Origin: Butyricimonas muris
GTDB taxonomy: Bacteria > Bacteroidota > Bacteroidia > Bacteroidales > Marinifilaceae
Reading direction: 5' to 3'
DNA length: 64,000 nt
Assembly: GCF_046365375.1 (NCBI RefSeq)
Contig: NZ_JBKEIT010000005.1
Span: forward strand, 186,001-250,000
Part shown: in pieces, positions 7,283 through 16,451 of the stretch
Numbering within the stretch: the first letter of the stretch is position 1
Layout of the letters: each line of letters opens with the position of its first letter
Notes under the pieces: model-generated
The model's input: the letters and a program-made list of their open reading frames with translations, nothing else
Databases searched by the model: none
Told to the model about the DNA's origin: nothing
Made by a program: the position numbers and the translations under genes

Positions 7283-9520
7283 CTATTCTCTATCTCTTCT
7301 TTCCGGTCTCGGACCTCTGTCATGGCGAGGACCTCTATCCTGTCTTGGGCCGCGGTCTTGACGATCTCCGCGATCCTGACGATCACCACGGGGACGATCG
7401 TTTTGTTGCTCCATCCCTTCGGGTTTCGGAAGCAACACTTTCCGGGAAAGTTTGAACTTACCGGTTTTAGGATCTATATCGATCAATTTCACGCGAACTT
7501 TATCACCTTCTTTCAAGGCATCTTCCACTTTTTCAATACGTTTGTGATCGATTTCAGAAACGTGCAGCAATCCGTCTTTACCGGGCATAAATTCAACGAA
7601 AGCACCGAATGCAGTGATCGTTTTCACGACACCTTCATAAACTTCCCCGATCTCCGGCTTGCTAGCGATAGCTTTGATACGGGCAACCGCGATCTCGATA
7701 GCCTCGGCGTTGCTGGCAGAAATATCCACGATACCTTGATTACCCACTTCTTCGATAACGATAACGGCACCAGATTTCTCTTGAATATCTTGAATAATCT
7801 TTCCACCGGGACCAATGATAGCACCGATCTGGTCTTTATCCACCGTGAGAGTCACCATACGCGGAGCATGCGGTTTCAACTCCGGACGAGGCTCAGGTAA
7901 GGTTTCTTTGATAATATTCATGATATGCAAACGTCCCTGTTTTGCCTGCTCCAAAGCTTTCTCCAGAATCTCGTAAGGAAGTCCGTCAACCTTGATATCC
8001 ATCTGGGTAGCGGTGATTCCATCCACGGTTCCGGTTACCTTGAAGTCCATATCCCCCAAGTGATCCTCGTCACCCAAGATATCCGACAACACGGCATATT
8101 TTTCATTATCGGTAATCAATCCCATCGCGATACCCGTTACCGGTTTCTTGATTGGAATACCGGCATCCATCAATGCCAATGTCCCGGCACACACGGTAGC
8201 CATGGAAGACGAACCGTTAGATTCCAAAATATCCGAAACGATACGCACGGAGTAAGGATAACCATCCGGCAACATACGCTTCAACGCGCGGTGAGCCAAA
8301 TTTCCATGACCTATTTCACGACGTCCCACACCGCGGGAAGGCTTTGCCTCACCTGTAGAGAACGGCGGGAAATTATAGTGCAACAAGAATTTTTCTTTTC
8401 CTTGTTCCGTGGCTTCATCAATAATCTTTTCATCGAGTTTGGTTCCCAGAGTAACGGTAGCCAATGCCTGTGTTTCACCGCGGGTAAAGACAGACGATCC
8501 GTGAGGTCCGGGTAGAGGACCTGCCTCACACCAGATAGGGCGAATCTGATCGGTAGTACGACCGTCCAGACGCAAACCCTCGTCCAAAATCATTCTACGT
8601 ACAGCTTCTTTCTCCACGTCATGATAATAACGACCGACAAGCATCTTCTTCGCCTCTCTCTCCTCTTCCGGAAGAGATTCCAAATACTCATCTTTCACCT
8701 GAGTGAACAATCTCTCGCGCAAATGTTTATCCGCGTTGCACTGGCGGGCCATAGCGTAAGCCTTGTCATAGCATTTAGCCCAAATATCTTTACGAAGTTC
8801 CTCGTCATTCACTTCATGACTGTAAACCCGCTTCTCTTTACCGACAGCTGCTGCCAATTCCTCTTGCACCCGACAATGATCTTTTATAGCCTCGTGAGCG
8901 AAGATAATAGCCTCCAGCATCTCTTTCTCGGACACCTCGTTCATCTCACCCTCCACCATCATGATATTCTCGTAAGTAGCGGCAACCATAATATCCAAAT
9001 CAGCCGTCGCCAATTGGCTTCTGGTCGGGTTGATCACCAACTCGCCATCCACACGAGCTACACGAACTTCGGAAATCGGTCCGTGGAAAGGAATATCACT
9101 CACGGCGATAGCGGCAGATGCAGCCAACCCTGCCAAACAATCCGGCATCGTCTCGGCATCGCCCGAATACAATGTTACCTGCACGAAAGTCTCGGCATGG
9201 TAATCATCCGGGAACAAGGGACGCAACGCGCGGTCTATCAAACGGGATACCAGAATCTCGTAATCGGAAGTTCTTCCCTCCCTGCGAGTGAATCCCCCGG
9301 GGAAACGTCCCAAAGAAGCGAACTTTTCTTTATAATCCACGGACAAAGGCATAAAGTCCACGTCCGGACCTGCATCCTGTGCAGAAACAACCGTAGCCAG
9401 AAGCATCGTATTGCCCATCTTCAACATAACAGCCCCATCGGCTTGTTTGGCGAGCTTTCCGGTCTCTAGCGTAATTACCCTACCATCTTTCAGGGTAATG
9501 CTTTTTTCAATTACATTCAT
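7283..9520 (-). CDS. pnp: Polyribonucleotide nucleotidyltransferase (PNPase)
   Basis: PNPase degrades RNA 3' to 5' phosphorolytically and acts in mRNA turnover. The 745 residues show two RNase PH domains (about 1-220 and 315-550), the FFR-like loop region with GGFTRREGR, a KH domain with IIGPGGKIIQDI near 565 and an S1 domain (GEVYEGVVKTITAFGAFVEF) near 630. The last 40 residues are an Arg/Asp/Gly-rich tail made of repeated DRGPRQ-like units, likely disordered and RNA-binding; many PNPases lack such a tail. It lies downstream of rpsO, a common arrangement in bacteria. Confidence 0.97.
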   Translation of the reverse strand: MNVIEKSITLKDGRVITLETGKLAKQADGAVMLKMGNTMLLATVVSAQDAGPDVDFMPLSVDYKEKFASLGRFPGGFTRREGRTSDYEILVSRLIDRALRPLFPDDYHAETFVQVTLYSGDAETMPDCLAGLAASAAIAVSDIPFHGPISEVRVARVDGELVINPTRSQLATADLDIMVAATYENIMMVEGEMNEVSEKEMLEAIIFAHEAIKDHCRVQEELAAAVGKEKRVYSHEVNDEELRKDIWAKCYDKAYAMARQCNADKHLRERLFTQVKDEYLESLPEEEREAKKMLVGRYYHDVEKEAVRRMILDEGLRLDGRTTDQIRPIWCEAGPLPGPHGSSVFTRGETQALATVTLGTKLDEKIIDEATEQGKEKFLLHYNFPPFSTGEAKPSRGVGRREIGHGNLAHRALKRMLPDGYPYSVRIVSDILESNGSSSMATVCAGTLALMDAGIPIKKPVTGIAMGLITDNEKYAVLSDILGDEDHLGDMDFKVTGTVDGITATQMDIKVDGLPYEILEKALEQAKQGRLHIMNIIKETLPEPRPELKPHAPRMVTLTVDKDQIGAIIGPGGKIIQDIQEKSGAVIVIEEVGNQGIVDISASNAEAIEIAVARIKAIASKPEIGEVYEGVVKTITAFGAFVEFMPGKDGLLHVSEIDHKRIEKVEDALKEGDKVRVKLIDIDPKTGKFKLSRKVLLPKPEGMEQQNDRPRGDRQDRGDRQDRGPRQDRGPRHDRGPRPERRDRE

Positions 9521-9599
9521 AGAAATAATAATACTGTTAAAATATAAAACATTTTAACGGAATTCTTTAAGATAAAAGGAGGAGGAGGGGAGGATTTTA

Positions 9600-9631
9600 A
9601 TAAAAAGACGATCCGGGCAATCCGGATCGTC
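9600..9631 (-). terminator. Terminator after rpsO
   Basis: The perfect 10-base stem GACGATCCGG/CCGGATCGTC has a 5-base loop. Read on the minus strand it is followed by a T run. It lies 10 bases beyond the rpsO stop, so pnp is probably transcribed at least partly separately. Confidence 0.9.
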
Positions 9632-9641
9632 CGGTATGTAA

Positions 9642-9911
9642 TTACTTACGTAAATTCAATGCTTTCACGATAGCACGATATCTCTCGATATCTTTCTTCT
9701 TCATGTAATCAAGCAACGCTCTACGTTTTCCAACCAGTTTAATCAAAGATCTTTGAGTAGCGAAATCTTTGTGGTTTTTCTTTAAATGCTCGGTCAAATG
9801 AGCGATACGGTAGGAAAATAAAGCTACTTGTGACTCAACAGAGCCGGTATCTTTATTAGACTTCCCGTACTGTGAAAAAAGTTCTTCTTTCTTTTCTGAT
9901 GTCAAATACAT
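9642..9911 (-). CDS. rpsO: 30S ribosomal protein S15
   Basis: At 89 residues the protein is full length for S15, which binds 16S rRNA and bridges to the large subunit. It has the family core DTGSVESQVALFSYRIAHLTEHLK and the C-terminal RR.LLDYLK-like motif (KRRALLDYMKKKD). It has its own promoter upstream and a strong terminator downstream. Confidence 0.98.
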   Translation of the reverse strand: MYLTSEKKEELFSQYGKSNKDTGSVESQVALFSYRIAHLTEHLKKNHKDFATQRSLIKLVGKRRALLDYMKKKDIERYRAIVKALNLRK

Positions 9912-9951
9912 GATGTTCAGTTCTTTAAATTTAAAAATTATTTTAACGCCG

Positions 9952-9982
9952 CAAAGATATACTTTATTCCGACATCAAACAA
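9952..9982 (-). promoter_or_regulatory. Bacteroidetes-type promoter of rpsO
   Basis: Read on the minus strand, the -7 box TATCTTTG (9952-9959) matches TAnnTTTG exactly. A TTG lies 20 bases upstream at 9980-9982. Confidence 0.7.
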
Positions 9983-10001
9983 TCTTTTCCATCCCTTTTT
10001 G

Positions 10002-10009
10002 TATTTTTG
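10002..10009 (+). promoter_or_regulatory. -7 box of the DUF1573 gene
   Basis: TATTTTTG matches TAnnTTTG and lies 20 bases before the ATG at 10029. I see no good -33 box. Confidence 0.5.
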
Positions 10010-10028
10010 TACTCAAAATTACAACGAC

Positions 10029-10733
10029 ATGATCAGAAAAGGGAAAACACTAATATACTTCATCATGCTATTCATTCCGGCTCTCGCGTTCGGGCAGAAA
10101 GCCAAGATTGCGTTCGAGAAAAACACGATCGATGCGGGTCTGGTACAGGAAACCGGAGGGAAAATCACGTATAACTTCAAATTCGTGAACAAGGGCAAAG
10201 CACCGTTACTAATAAAATACGTGGAAACGACTTGTGGATGTACTGTTCCAAAATGGAACCGCCGTCCGATCCTGCCACAGGACAGCGGAACCATCTCCGT
10301 GGTCTTCAACCCGAAAGACCGCCCCGGTACCTTCTCCAAGAAAATTATCGTGTACACCAATGGCACCCCGCCCAATCTTGTCTTAAAATTAAACGGAGAA
10401 GTCGTGGGCAAACCCGCGGACATAGATAAAGAATATCCCTTCACAGCGGGAGAGTTACGCGTCAACACGGATACCATCTCCATAAACCAATTAAAAACAA
10501 AACAACAAATCGTGAATATGATCAATACCGGCAAAAAAAATATATCCATTACATCCATCGTCAAACCCGACTACCTAGAAGTAGATTACACCCCCTTCAC
10601 CATGGAGAAAGGAATGATCGGCAACCTCATCATCCGCTACACCGGAAACGAGAACACCGCGTTCTCTCCCGCCGATCGACTTGTAATCCAAACCAGTCAA
10701 GGCGAGAGCTTCAACTTCTCCCTTGTTTATTAA
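10029..10733 (+). CDS. DUF1573 secreted protein
   Basis: This 234-residue protein has a signal peptide (MIRKGKTLIYFIM...ALAFG) and the DUF1573 signature VNKGKAPLLIKYVETTCGCTVPKW near residue 60, including the conserved TCGC. DUF1573 proteins are periplasmic, immunoglobulin-like proteins common in Bacteroidetes; their function is not established. The longer frame starting at 9999 is rejected because the signal peptide begins at the internal Met. It is followed at 37 bases by mutS2, with a 7-base repeat spacer between. Confidence 0.85.
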   Translation: MIRKGKTLIYFIMLFIPALAFGQKAKIAFEKNTIDAGLVQETGGKITYNFKFVNKGKAPLLIKYVETTCGCTVPKWNRRPILPQDSGTISVVFNPKDRPGTFSKKIIVYTNGTPPNLVLKLNGEVVGKPADIDKEYPFTAGELRVNTDTISINQLKTKQQIVNMINTGKKNISITSIVKPDYLEVDYTPFTMEKGMIGNLIIRYTGNENTAFSPADRLVIQTSQGESFNFSLVY

Positions 10734-10736
10734 TCA

Positions 10737-10764
10737 TTTTCAATTTTGCATTTTCAATTTTCAA
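10737..10764. repeat. Four-unit TTTTCAA array before mutS2
   Basis: The units TTTTCAA, TTTTGCA, TTTTCAA, TTTTCAA end five bases before the mutS2 start codon. It has the same period and unit as the array at 1505. Confidence 0.75.
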
Positions 10765-10769
10765 TTAGT

Positions 10770-13250
10770 ATGGTTTATCCTGAAAATTTCGAGACAAAAA
10801 TAAAATTCGACAAAATAAGACAACTTATCAGCAACAACAGCCTGAGTGACATGGGACGTGAGCTGGTAGACAATATCACGTTTTCATCCAACGCGGACTG
10901 GATTCGCACCTCACTCTCCGAAACAGCGGAATTTACACGCATCTGTCAGGAAGAAGAGAATTTCCCGGTATCTTATTATCACGATGCCCGTCCTTTTCTC
11001 GCTCGCGTAAGAGTCGAAGGGCTATTTCTGGAAGTAAACGAACTGGTAATACTAAAAAACTCGCTGGAATCATTGAACGCCATTACCCGTTTTTTCAACA
11101 ACAAACAGGAACAATACCCTTCACTGGTCGCTCGTGCCGGGGACATACGTGTATTCCCGTATATATTGCAGCGTCTGGATTCCATCGTTTCCAAATTCGG
11201 CACGATAAAAGACTCCGCCTCCCCCGCTCTCGCGAATATCCGGCATAGTATCACCAAAAAACAATCCGGAATATCCCGCCGCATGCAAGCCTTATTGCAG
11301 AAAGCACAGGAAGAGGGCTGGGCGGACAAAGACACGAACATATCCATCCGTGACGGCAGAATGGTTATTCCCGTTCCCGCCGCCTACAAACGAAAAATAA
11401 ACGGTATCGTGCATGACGAATCGACAACCGGAAAAACATCATATATCGAACCCACGGAAATCATCGAAACCAACAACGAGATCCGGGAGTTGCAATTAGA
11501 AGAAAAACGGGAAATCACCCGTATCCTCCGCCAGTTCGCGGATGACATACGTCCCTATATCGACGACTTGATCCCGGCATACGATTTCATGGCTTTCGTG
11601 GACTTCGTTCGCTCGAAAGCTCTTTTCGCCATTCGGGTAAACGCTATCGTACCCGTCTTCGAGAATCGTCCCGAGATGTTATGGTACAAGGCAAAACATC
11701 CCCTGTTATACCTTAGTTTAAAAGCCAACGGCAAGGAAGTCATACCTCTGGATATCGAGATCAACGAGGAACAACGTATCGTCCTAATCTCCGGCCCTAA
11801 CGCCGGGGGTAAATCCGTTTGCTTGCAAACCGCCGGACTCTTGCAGTACATGTTCCAATGCGGCATTCCCGTACCCGTGGAAGAATCGAGTAAATTCGGG
11901 ATATTCCGCAAGATACTTATTGACATGGGTGACGAACAATCACTCGAAAACGATTTGAGTACATATAGTTCCCATCTGGTGAACATGAAAAATTTCGTGC
12001 GTTACGCGTCAGACGATACATTAATCCTAATCGACGAGTTCGGAACGGGCACGGAACCCATGCTGGGAGGAGCCATTGCAGAAGCAATACTGAACGCTTT
12101 GAACCAGAACCAAGTGAAAGGAGTTATCACTACCCACTATACTAACTTGAAGCACTTTGCCTCCTCTGCCCCGGGCATCGTGAACGGTGCCATGTTATAC
12201 GATTCCCACCGGATGCTTCCCTTGTTCCAATTGGAAATCGGCAAACCGGGTTCCTCTTTCGCGTTCGAGATAGCCAAGAAAATAGGGCTCCCGAAGGAGA
12301 TTCTCGACGATGCCGCCGGCAAAATCGGGGAAGACAGGGTCAACTTCGACAAGCACTTGAAAGAAATCCTACGGGACAAACGGTACTGGGAAGAAAAACG
12401 GAAACGCATTCACGACAACGAAAAACGCCTTGAAGAAGTGCTGGAACGTTACAAGAAAGAACTGGATGATGCTTCCAAATTAAGAAAAGAGATCATCAAG
12501 GAAGCGCAGGAAAAAGCAAAGGAAATCATATCCGGTGCAAACAGCACGATAGAGAGAACCATCCGGGAAATCAAGGAAAGCCAAGCAGAAAAAGAGCAAA
12601 CGAAATTGGCAAAGGCAGCCTTTGAAGAAGAAAAACAACGCCTACTCGCGGAAGAACAAGGCGAAGAAGAACGTCTTCAAAAGAAGATCGAGAAACTGAA
12701 GAACCGGGAAAAGAAACGTCAAGAACGGGGAAAACAACCGCAAACCGCCACGCCGGAACAAGAAACCCGAAAAACACTCGCGCTCAATAAAGGAGATCTC
12801 GTGCAACTTGACAATAAAGCTATCGGCGAAATTATCGAAATCAATGATAAAAGCGCCGTGATTGCCCTAGGCGGACTGATGACAACCGTGAAAACGGAAC
12901 GTCTAACAAAAGTATCCAACAGCGTGGCAAAAAAAATAGCACAAAGCAAGCCGCGGCAAAGCACCTCGTCCTATCTGGAAAACATCAGCCAGAAACGCAT
13001 GGACTTCAAGCCGGAAATTGACGTCCGCGGGTTGCGGGGGGACGAGGCTCTCATGAAAGTAGCCGAATTTATAGACTCGGCTGTCATGCTGAACATGAAA
13101 GACTTGCGTATCCTGCACGGGACGGGTACCGGTGCCCTTCGGCAGATTATCAGGGATTACTTGAGAACGAATCCCGTCGTCGGTCATTGCGGGGACGCAC
13201 ATGTGCAAATGGGAGGCTCAGGAATCACGGTTGTCAAACTGGATATCTGA
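10770..13250 (+). CDS. mutS2: Endonuclease MutS2
   Basis: This 826-residue protein has the MutS2 plan: an N-terminal MutS core/lever region, an ATPase with Walker A GPNAGGKS near 342 and Walker B LILIDEFGTGTEP, a long charged coiled coil (about 520-660) and a C-terminal Smr nuclease domain (DVRGLRGDEA and LRILHGTGTGALR) in the last 75 residues. MutS2 suppresses homologous recombination and in some species rescues collided ribosomes. The ATG at 10770 is chosen because upstream in-frame residues come from the repeat spacer. Confidence 0.95.
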   Translation: MVYPENFETKIKFDKIRQLISNNSLSDMGRELVDNITFSSNADWIRTSLSETAEFTRICQEEENFPVSYYHDARPFLARVRVEGLFLEVNELVILKNSLESLNAITRFFNNKQEQYPSLVARAGDIRVFPYILQRLDSIVSKFGTIKDSASPALANIRHSITKKQSGISRRMQALLQKAQEEGWADKDTNISIRDGRMVIPVPAAYKRKINGIVHDESTTGKTSYIEPTEIIETNNEIRELQLEEKREITRILRQFADDIRPYIDDLIPAYDFMAFVDFVRSKALFAIRVNAIVPVFENRPEMLWYKAKHPLLYLSLKANGKEVIPLDIEINEEQRIVLISGPNAGGKSVCLQTAGLLQYMFQCGIPVPVEESSKFGIFRKILIDMGDEQSLENDLSTYSSHLVNMKNFVRYASDDTLILIDEFGTGTEPMLGGAIAEAILNALNQNQVKGVITTHYTNLKHFASSAPGIVNGAMLYDSHRMLPLFQLEIGKPGSSFAFEIAKKIGLPKEILDDAAGKIGEDRVNFDKHLKEILRDKRYWEEKRKRIHDNEKRLEEVLERYKKELDDASKLRKEIIKEAQEKAKEIISGANSTIERTIREIKESQAEKEQTKLAKAAFEEEKQRLLAEEQGEEERLQKKIEKLKNREKKRQERGKQPQTATPEQETRKTLALNKGDLVQLDNKAIGEIIEINDKSAVIALGGLMTTVKTERLTKVSNSVAKKIAQSKPRQSTSSYLENISQKRMDFKPEIDVRGLRGDEALMKVAEFIDSAVMLNMKDLRILHGTGTGALRQIIRDYLRTNPVVGHCGDAHVQMGGSGITVVKLDI

Positions 13251-13275
13251 AAAACACGCCAAACTAAAATAGTGG

Positions 13276-13303
13276 ACACGAGAGAACCAAATTTCTCTCG
13301 TGT
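13276..13303 (+). terminator. Terminator-like hairpin after mutS2
   Basis: The perfect 11-base stem ACACGAGAGAA/TTCTCTCGTGT lies 25 bases after the mutS2 stop. It is followed by a short T stretch. Confidence 0.7.
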
Positions 13304-13340
13304 TTAAGTCAAAATAAGTTAAATAATAAATATATTTGAC

Positions 13341-13412
13341 ATACGCAACTTATACTTGATTAATACCAACTCCTATTCAATTCCCATTCAACTCCCATTC
13401 ATCCCCTATTAC
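13341..13412. repeat. Degenerate array with 11-base period
   Basis: At least six 11-base units run in phase: ATACGCAACTT, ATACTTGATTA, ATACCAACTCC, TATTCAATTCC, CATTCAACTCC, CATTCATCCCC. It lies in the ~370-base gene-free stretch between mutS2 and the XRE gene; the rest of that stretch is AT-rich and holds nothing else I can support. Related arrays are at 38801 and 46777. Confidence 0.6.
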
Positions 13413-13675
13413 AAAGGCAAAATAATAGAATTTAAATTGAATTTAAATAAAATTTAATAATAGCAAAATACATGGTATAACTATAGTCTATTCTAGCCCG
13501 ATAACTGAATTGGACAGAAATTCACCTCGAACAAGGAAGAAAAACTGTAAAAATTTTTTGACAAGAGTTTATCTTGCATTTTTGAAATAAGCATATACCA
13601 ATATACAGTATTATCATGACCAATAATAATAAAGTTATTGATCATACCGTGAACACGGGAATTCTACATGAAAAA

Positions 13676-14032
13676 TCAACGACTTAAATCTTTCTTTTTT
13701 TCAAACATTTTTTGCATGATTCGGTCATATTCCATATCATCCAATTCCACTTCCAACATGACTTTCCGTTTGGAAGAAGTCGTTTGTAACTCATTCACAC
13801 GGTCTGCACCAATAACTTTATTCTCCTCTCCTAAACACTCCGAAAATACGCGAAACAGATCGACATTCAACACCATGCAAATTTGATACAACAGATGTGT
13901 ATCAATTGATTGACGCTTGAAAAGATTGTACACAACTGTCCTCTCCTTATTAATCATCCGAGCGAATTGACTGATACTCAAACCACTCTTCTCAAATTCT
14001 TGCCTTATTATCTCTCCTATATCTAATTTCAT
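13676..14032 (-). CDS. XRE-family DNA-binding protein
   Basis: This 118-residue protein has an N-terminal helix-turn-helix of the Cro/C1 type (LSISQFARMINKERTVVYNLF near 18-38) and an acidic C-terminal segment ending in a lysine-rich tail. It is divergent from the coiled-coil lipoprotein operon with a 165-base shared upstream region, so that operon is its most likely target. The regulated signal is unknown. Confidence 0.8.
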   Translation of the reverse strand: MKLDIGEIIRQEFEKSGLSISQFARMINKERTVVYNLFKRQSIDTHLLYQICMVLNVDLFRVFSECLGEENKVIGADRVNELQTTSSKRKVMLEVELDDMEYDRIMQKMFEKKKDLSR

Positions 14033-14109
14033 GGAATAAAAATACGAGAATTATACAGACAAAAGAACCGCCATATGTATTATATAATCACAAAAATGTT
14101 GCACAATTC

Positions 14110-14140
14110 TTGCATAAGTAAATTTTATACCATACTTTTG
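14110..14140 (+). promoter_or_regulatory. Promoter of the coiled-coil lipoprotein operon
   Basis: TTG at 14110, 19 bases, then TACTTTTG at 14133-14140, a full match to the Bacteroidetes consensus. The start codon follows about 57 bases downstream. Confidence 0.75.
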
Positions 14141-14197
14141 TAAAGTTAATACAACAATTCACTTGTTATTGTATAAATAAACCTATAGAATTATTCA

Positions 14198-15016
14198 ATG
14201 TTTAATAAAAAAAGTGTTATGAGAAAAATTGGTTTACTAGTTGTTTTAATAACTATGGTAATGTTCTCTTGCGTGGACGACAAAGAATCTGCAACAGTTG
14301 AACAAATGCGTACGGCAAAAACTGCATGGTTGCAAGCTCAAGCCGAAATGATAAAAGCACAAGGCGAAGCCCAAAAGATTTTAGCCGAAACAGAGAAATT
14401 AAAAGCGGAAAATGACGCCAAAAACGAGGCTGCACGTATCGAAATAGAGAAATTGAAAGCCCAAGCTGAAGCCGCGAAGACCGAAGCCGAGGCTGAACAA
14501 ATCCGTGCAGAAATCGAGAGAATCAACCAAGAAGTGGAGCAAGCTCGTTTGGAATTCGAATACCAACAACGGTTGAACGAACTGGAATACCAAGTAGCCG
14601 AGGCAAAAGCCGCCTACAAATTACAAGAATTCCAAAACAAATTAAACCAAGCTATCATCGATGGCAAATTAAACTCGGGACTTATTGAAGTGTACAATCA
14701 ATACACTTCAGCATTAAATAAGTTGCGCGGTGCAGAACTTAAAGTTTCCCAAAAACAACAGGAAATTGCCACGAAAGAGAAAACGATTAACAGCGGTTAT
14801 GATGGCTACGTGAAAGGGCTGCAAACAGAAATTGCCACAGCACAAAAAAATATCGAGGAGGCTAAAGCAGCACTGGAAACATGGATGGAAAACAACACAG
14901 ATGTGACTAAAGACGAAGCATCTAAAAAAGTTGAAGAATTAAACGCCCAAAAAGAAGCGTTGGATAAAAAATACAGCGATTTAACCTTAAAATTAATCGA
15001 CTTACAAGCCGACTAA
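14198..15016 (+). CDS. Coiled-coil lipoprotein, N-terminal part (in-frame stop)
   Basis: The 272 codons start with a lipoprotein signal (lipobox MFSC) and continue as an almost unbroken Ala/Glu/Lys/Gln heptad coiled coil, so an envelope-anchored filament-like protein is expected. Translation ends at TAA (15014-15016), but the same frame continues for another 457 codons of the same composition, so the gene looks like one ~730-codon gene cut by a nonsense codon. ATG at 14219 (MRKIGLL) is an equally plausible start. An outer-membrane protein gene follows. The function is unknown. Confidence 0.75.
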   Translation: MFNKKSVMRKIGLLVVLITMVMFSCVDDKESATVEQMRTAKTAWLQAQAEMIKAQGEAQKILAETEKLKAENDAKNEAARIEIEKLKAQAEAAKTEAEAEQIRAEIERINQEVEQARLEFEYQQRLNELEYQVAEAKAAYKLQEFQNKLNQAIIDGKLNSGLIEVYNQYTSALNKLRGAELKVSQKQQEIATKEKTINSGYDGYVKGLQTEIATAQKNIEEAKAALETWMENNTDVTKDEASKKVEELNAQKEALDKKYSDLTLKLIDLQAD

Positions 15017-16390
15017 AGCAAATTGCTTGCAGCGCTAGATGCAGCTAAAAAAAATCAAAGCAACGCTAACAATGCAAAAAACAAAGCTGGAGAAGAGCTA
15101 GAAAAGGCAACCCAAGCGTACGAGGATGCTGAAAATGGTCTAAATTCAGCTAAACAAGATATCATCAACGAGTTCCCGGAATTTGAATACGGGGTTACTA
15201 CCAATATCGAGAAAAAACAAGCAGAGTTAGAAAAAGCAACCGCCGAAACGGCAAAAACATTAGCAGAAGCAAAGGTTGCTTTAGAAAAAGCAAAGACCAG
15301 TATTCCGGAATTATTCGCCACCAAAGAAAATGCTGAAAAAGCTGTTGAACCTATTCAAAAGGAAGCAGAAAGATTGACAAAAGAATTAGCTGAAGCAACG
15401 GAGGAAAAAGCTGTTTGCGAGGGGAAACAAGCTGCATTGAAAGAAAAAATGGAAACAGAAAAAGGCGTGTATGACAACCATCTCGCCGAAGTAAAACGGC
15501 TAACCGAGCTTTTAAAAGACGAGTCATTAAGTGCCGATGAAATCGCCGGATACCAAAGAGAGTTAAAAATCGCAGAGGAACTGGCAGCTGAAACAAAAAT
15601 AACTTACGATGCCGCTAAAAAAGCGCACGACGACAACGAAGCCGCACTCAAAGAAGCAAAAGATAGCATCGAAGAGTTAAATAAAGAAATCGAGAAAAAT
15701 GCAAAAACTTTAGCTGAAGCAGTGGTTGCAATGGAAAAAGCCGAAAAGACTTACAACGACACGATGGAAGCCGTGAAAGAGGGCGGTGAATTGCAAAACA
15801 AGATCGCAATAGCGGAAAGTAACGCTAATAACGCAGAAGAAGCTGAAGCTAATTTCAAAGAGAGACTAGAGGCTGCCAACAAAACTCTTACCGATTTCTT
15901 AGCTGATAAAGAAAAAGCAGAGAAAGCTTTTGCCACTGCCGAAGAAACTTTGGAAGCATCCGTAAAAGCTGTTGAAGATGCAGAAAAAGCAATAGAAGAT
16001 TCTGAATACTCGGCTATCAAGAAAGAAAGAGAGAACATCGAGAGTGAAAAAGCTGTTTACGATGCCTTAATCACTGAATACGAGGAGTTAATCAATGATG
16101 GTTCTCTGACAGAGTACAAGGAAAGTATCGAAGCTAAAATCAAAGAGTGTAACGAAAATATCGCCACATACACTGAAACCATTGAGGAAAATCAAGCCCT
16201 AATCAAAGAATTCGAAGCAGCAGAAGAGGCTGAGAAAGACGAAATCGTTAATAATGGTCATGAAACCTTGAGGAATGAAATTGCAATACTTGAACAAGAA
16301 ATCAAGAACCTGCAAGAAATCATCGTATATAACCAAGCAGAAGTTGACCGTTTGAAAGGAGTTATCGACTCTTTGGAAGAAGCCGAATAA
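15017..16390 (+). pseudogene. Coiled-coil protein, C-terminal part downstream of an in-frame stop
   Basis: The 457 codons lie in the same frame as 14198-15016 and are separated from it only by one TAA. The sequence continues the same Ala/Glu/Lys-rich coiled coil without a break, has no signal peptide and has no ATG near its beginning (the first possible start is TTG at 15023). Separate initiation is therefore unlikely, and this part would be expressed only by readthrough or reversion. A CAA-to-TAA change would explain the stop. A sequencing error cannot be excluded. Confidence 0.65.
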
Positions 16391-16407
16391 AAATACTGAC
16401 GAACACA

Positions 16408-16432
16408 TCATCGGGCGTTAATCGCCCGATGA
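16408..16432 (+). promoter_or_regulatory. Hairpin between the coiled-coil and OMP genes
   Basis: The perfect 10-base stem TCATCGGGCG/CGCCCGATGA has a 5-base loop and no T run. It is more likely an RNA-stability or processing element than a terminator, and lies 20 bases before the next ATG. Confidence 0.55.
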
Positions 16433-16451
16433 AAACAAACACTATTCTAAT

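Noticed and set aside
13616..13687. Short ORF of 23 codons (MTNNNKVIDHTVNTGILHEK...) upstream of the XRE gene's end
   Set aside because: Promoter-like boxes have a poor spacing (16 bases) and the frame overlaps the opposite XRE gene. No recognisable features.
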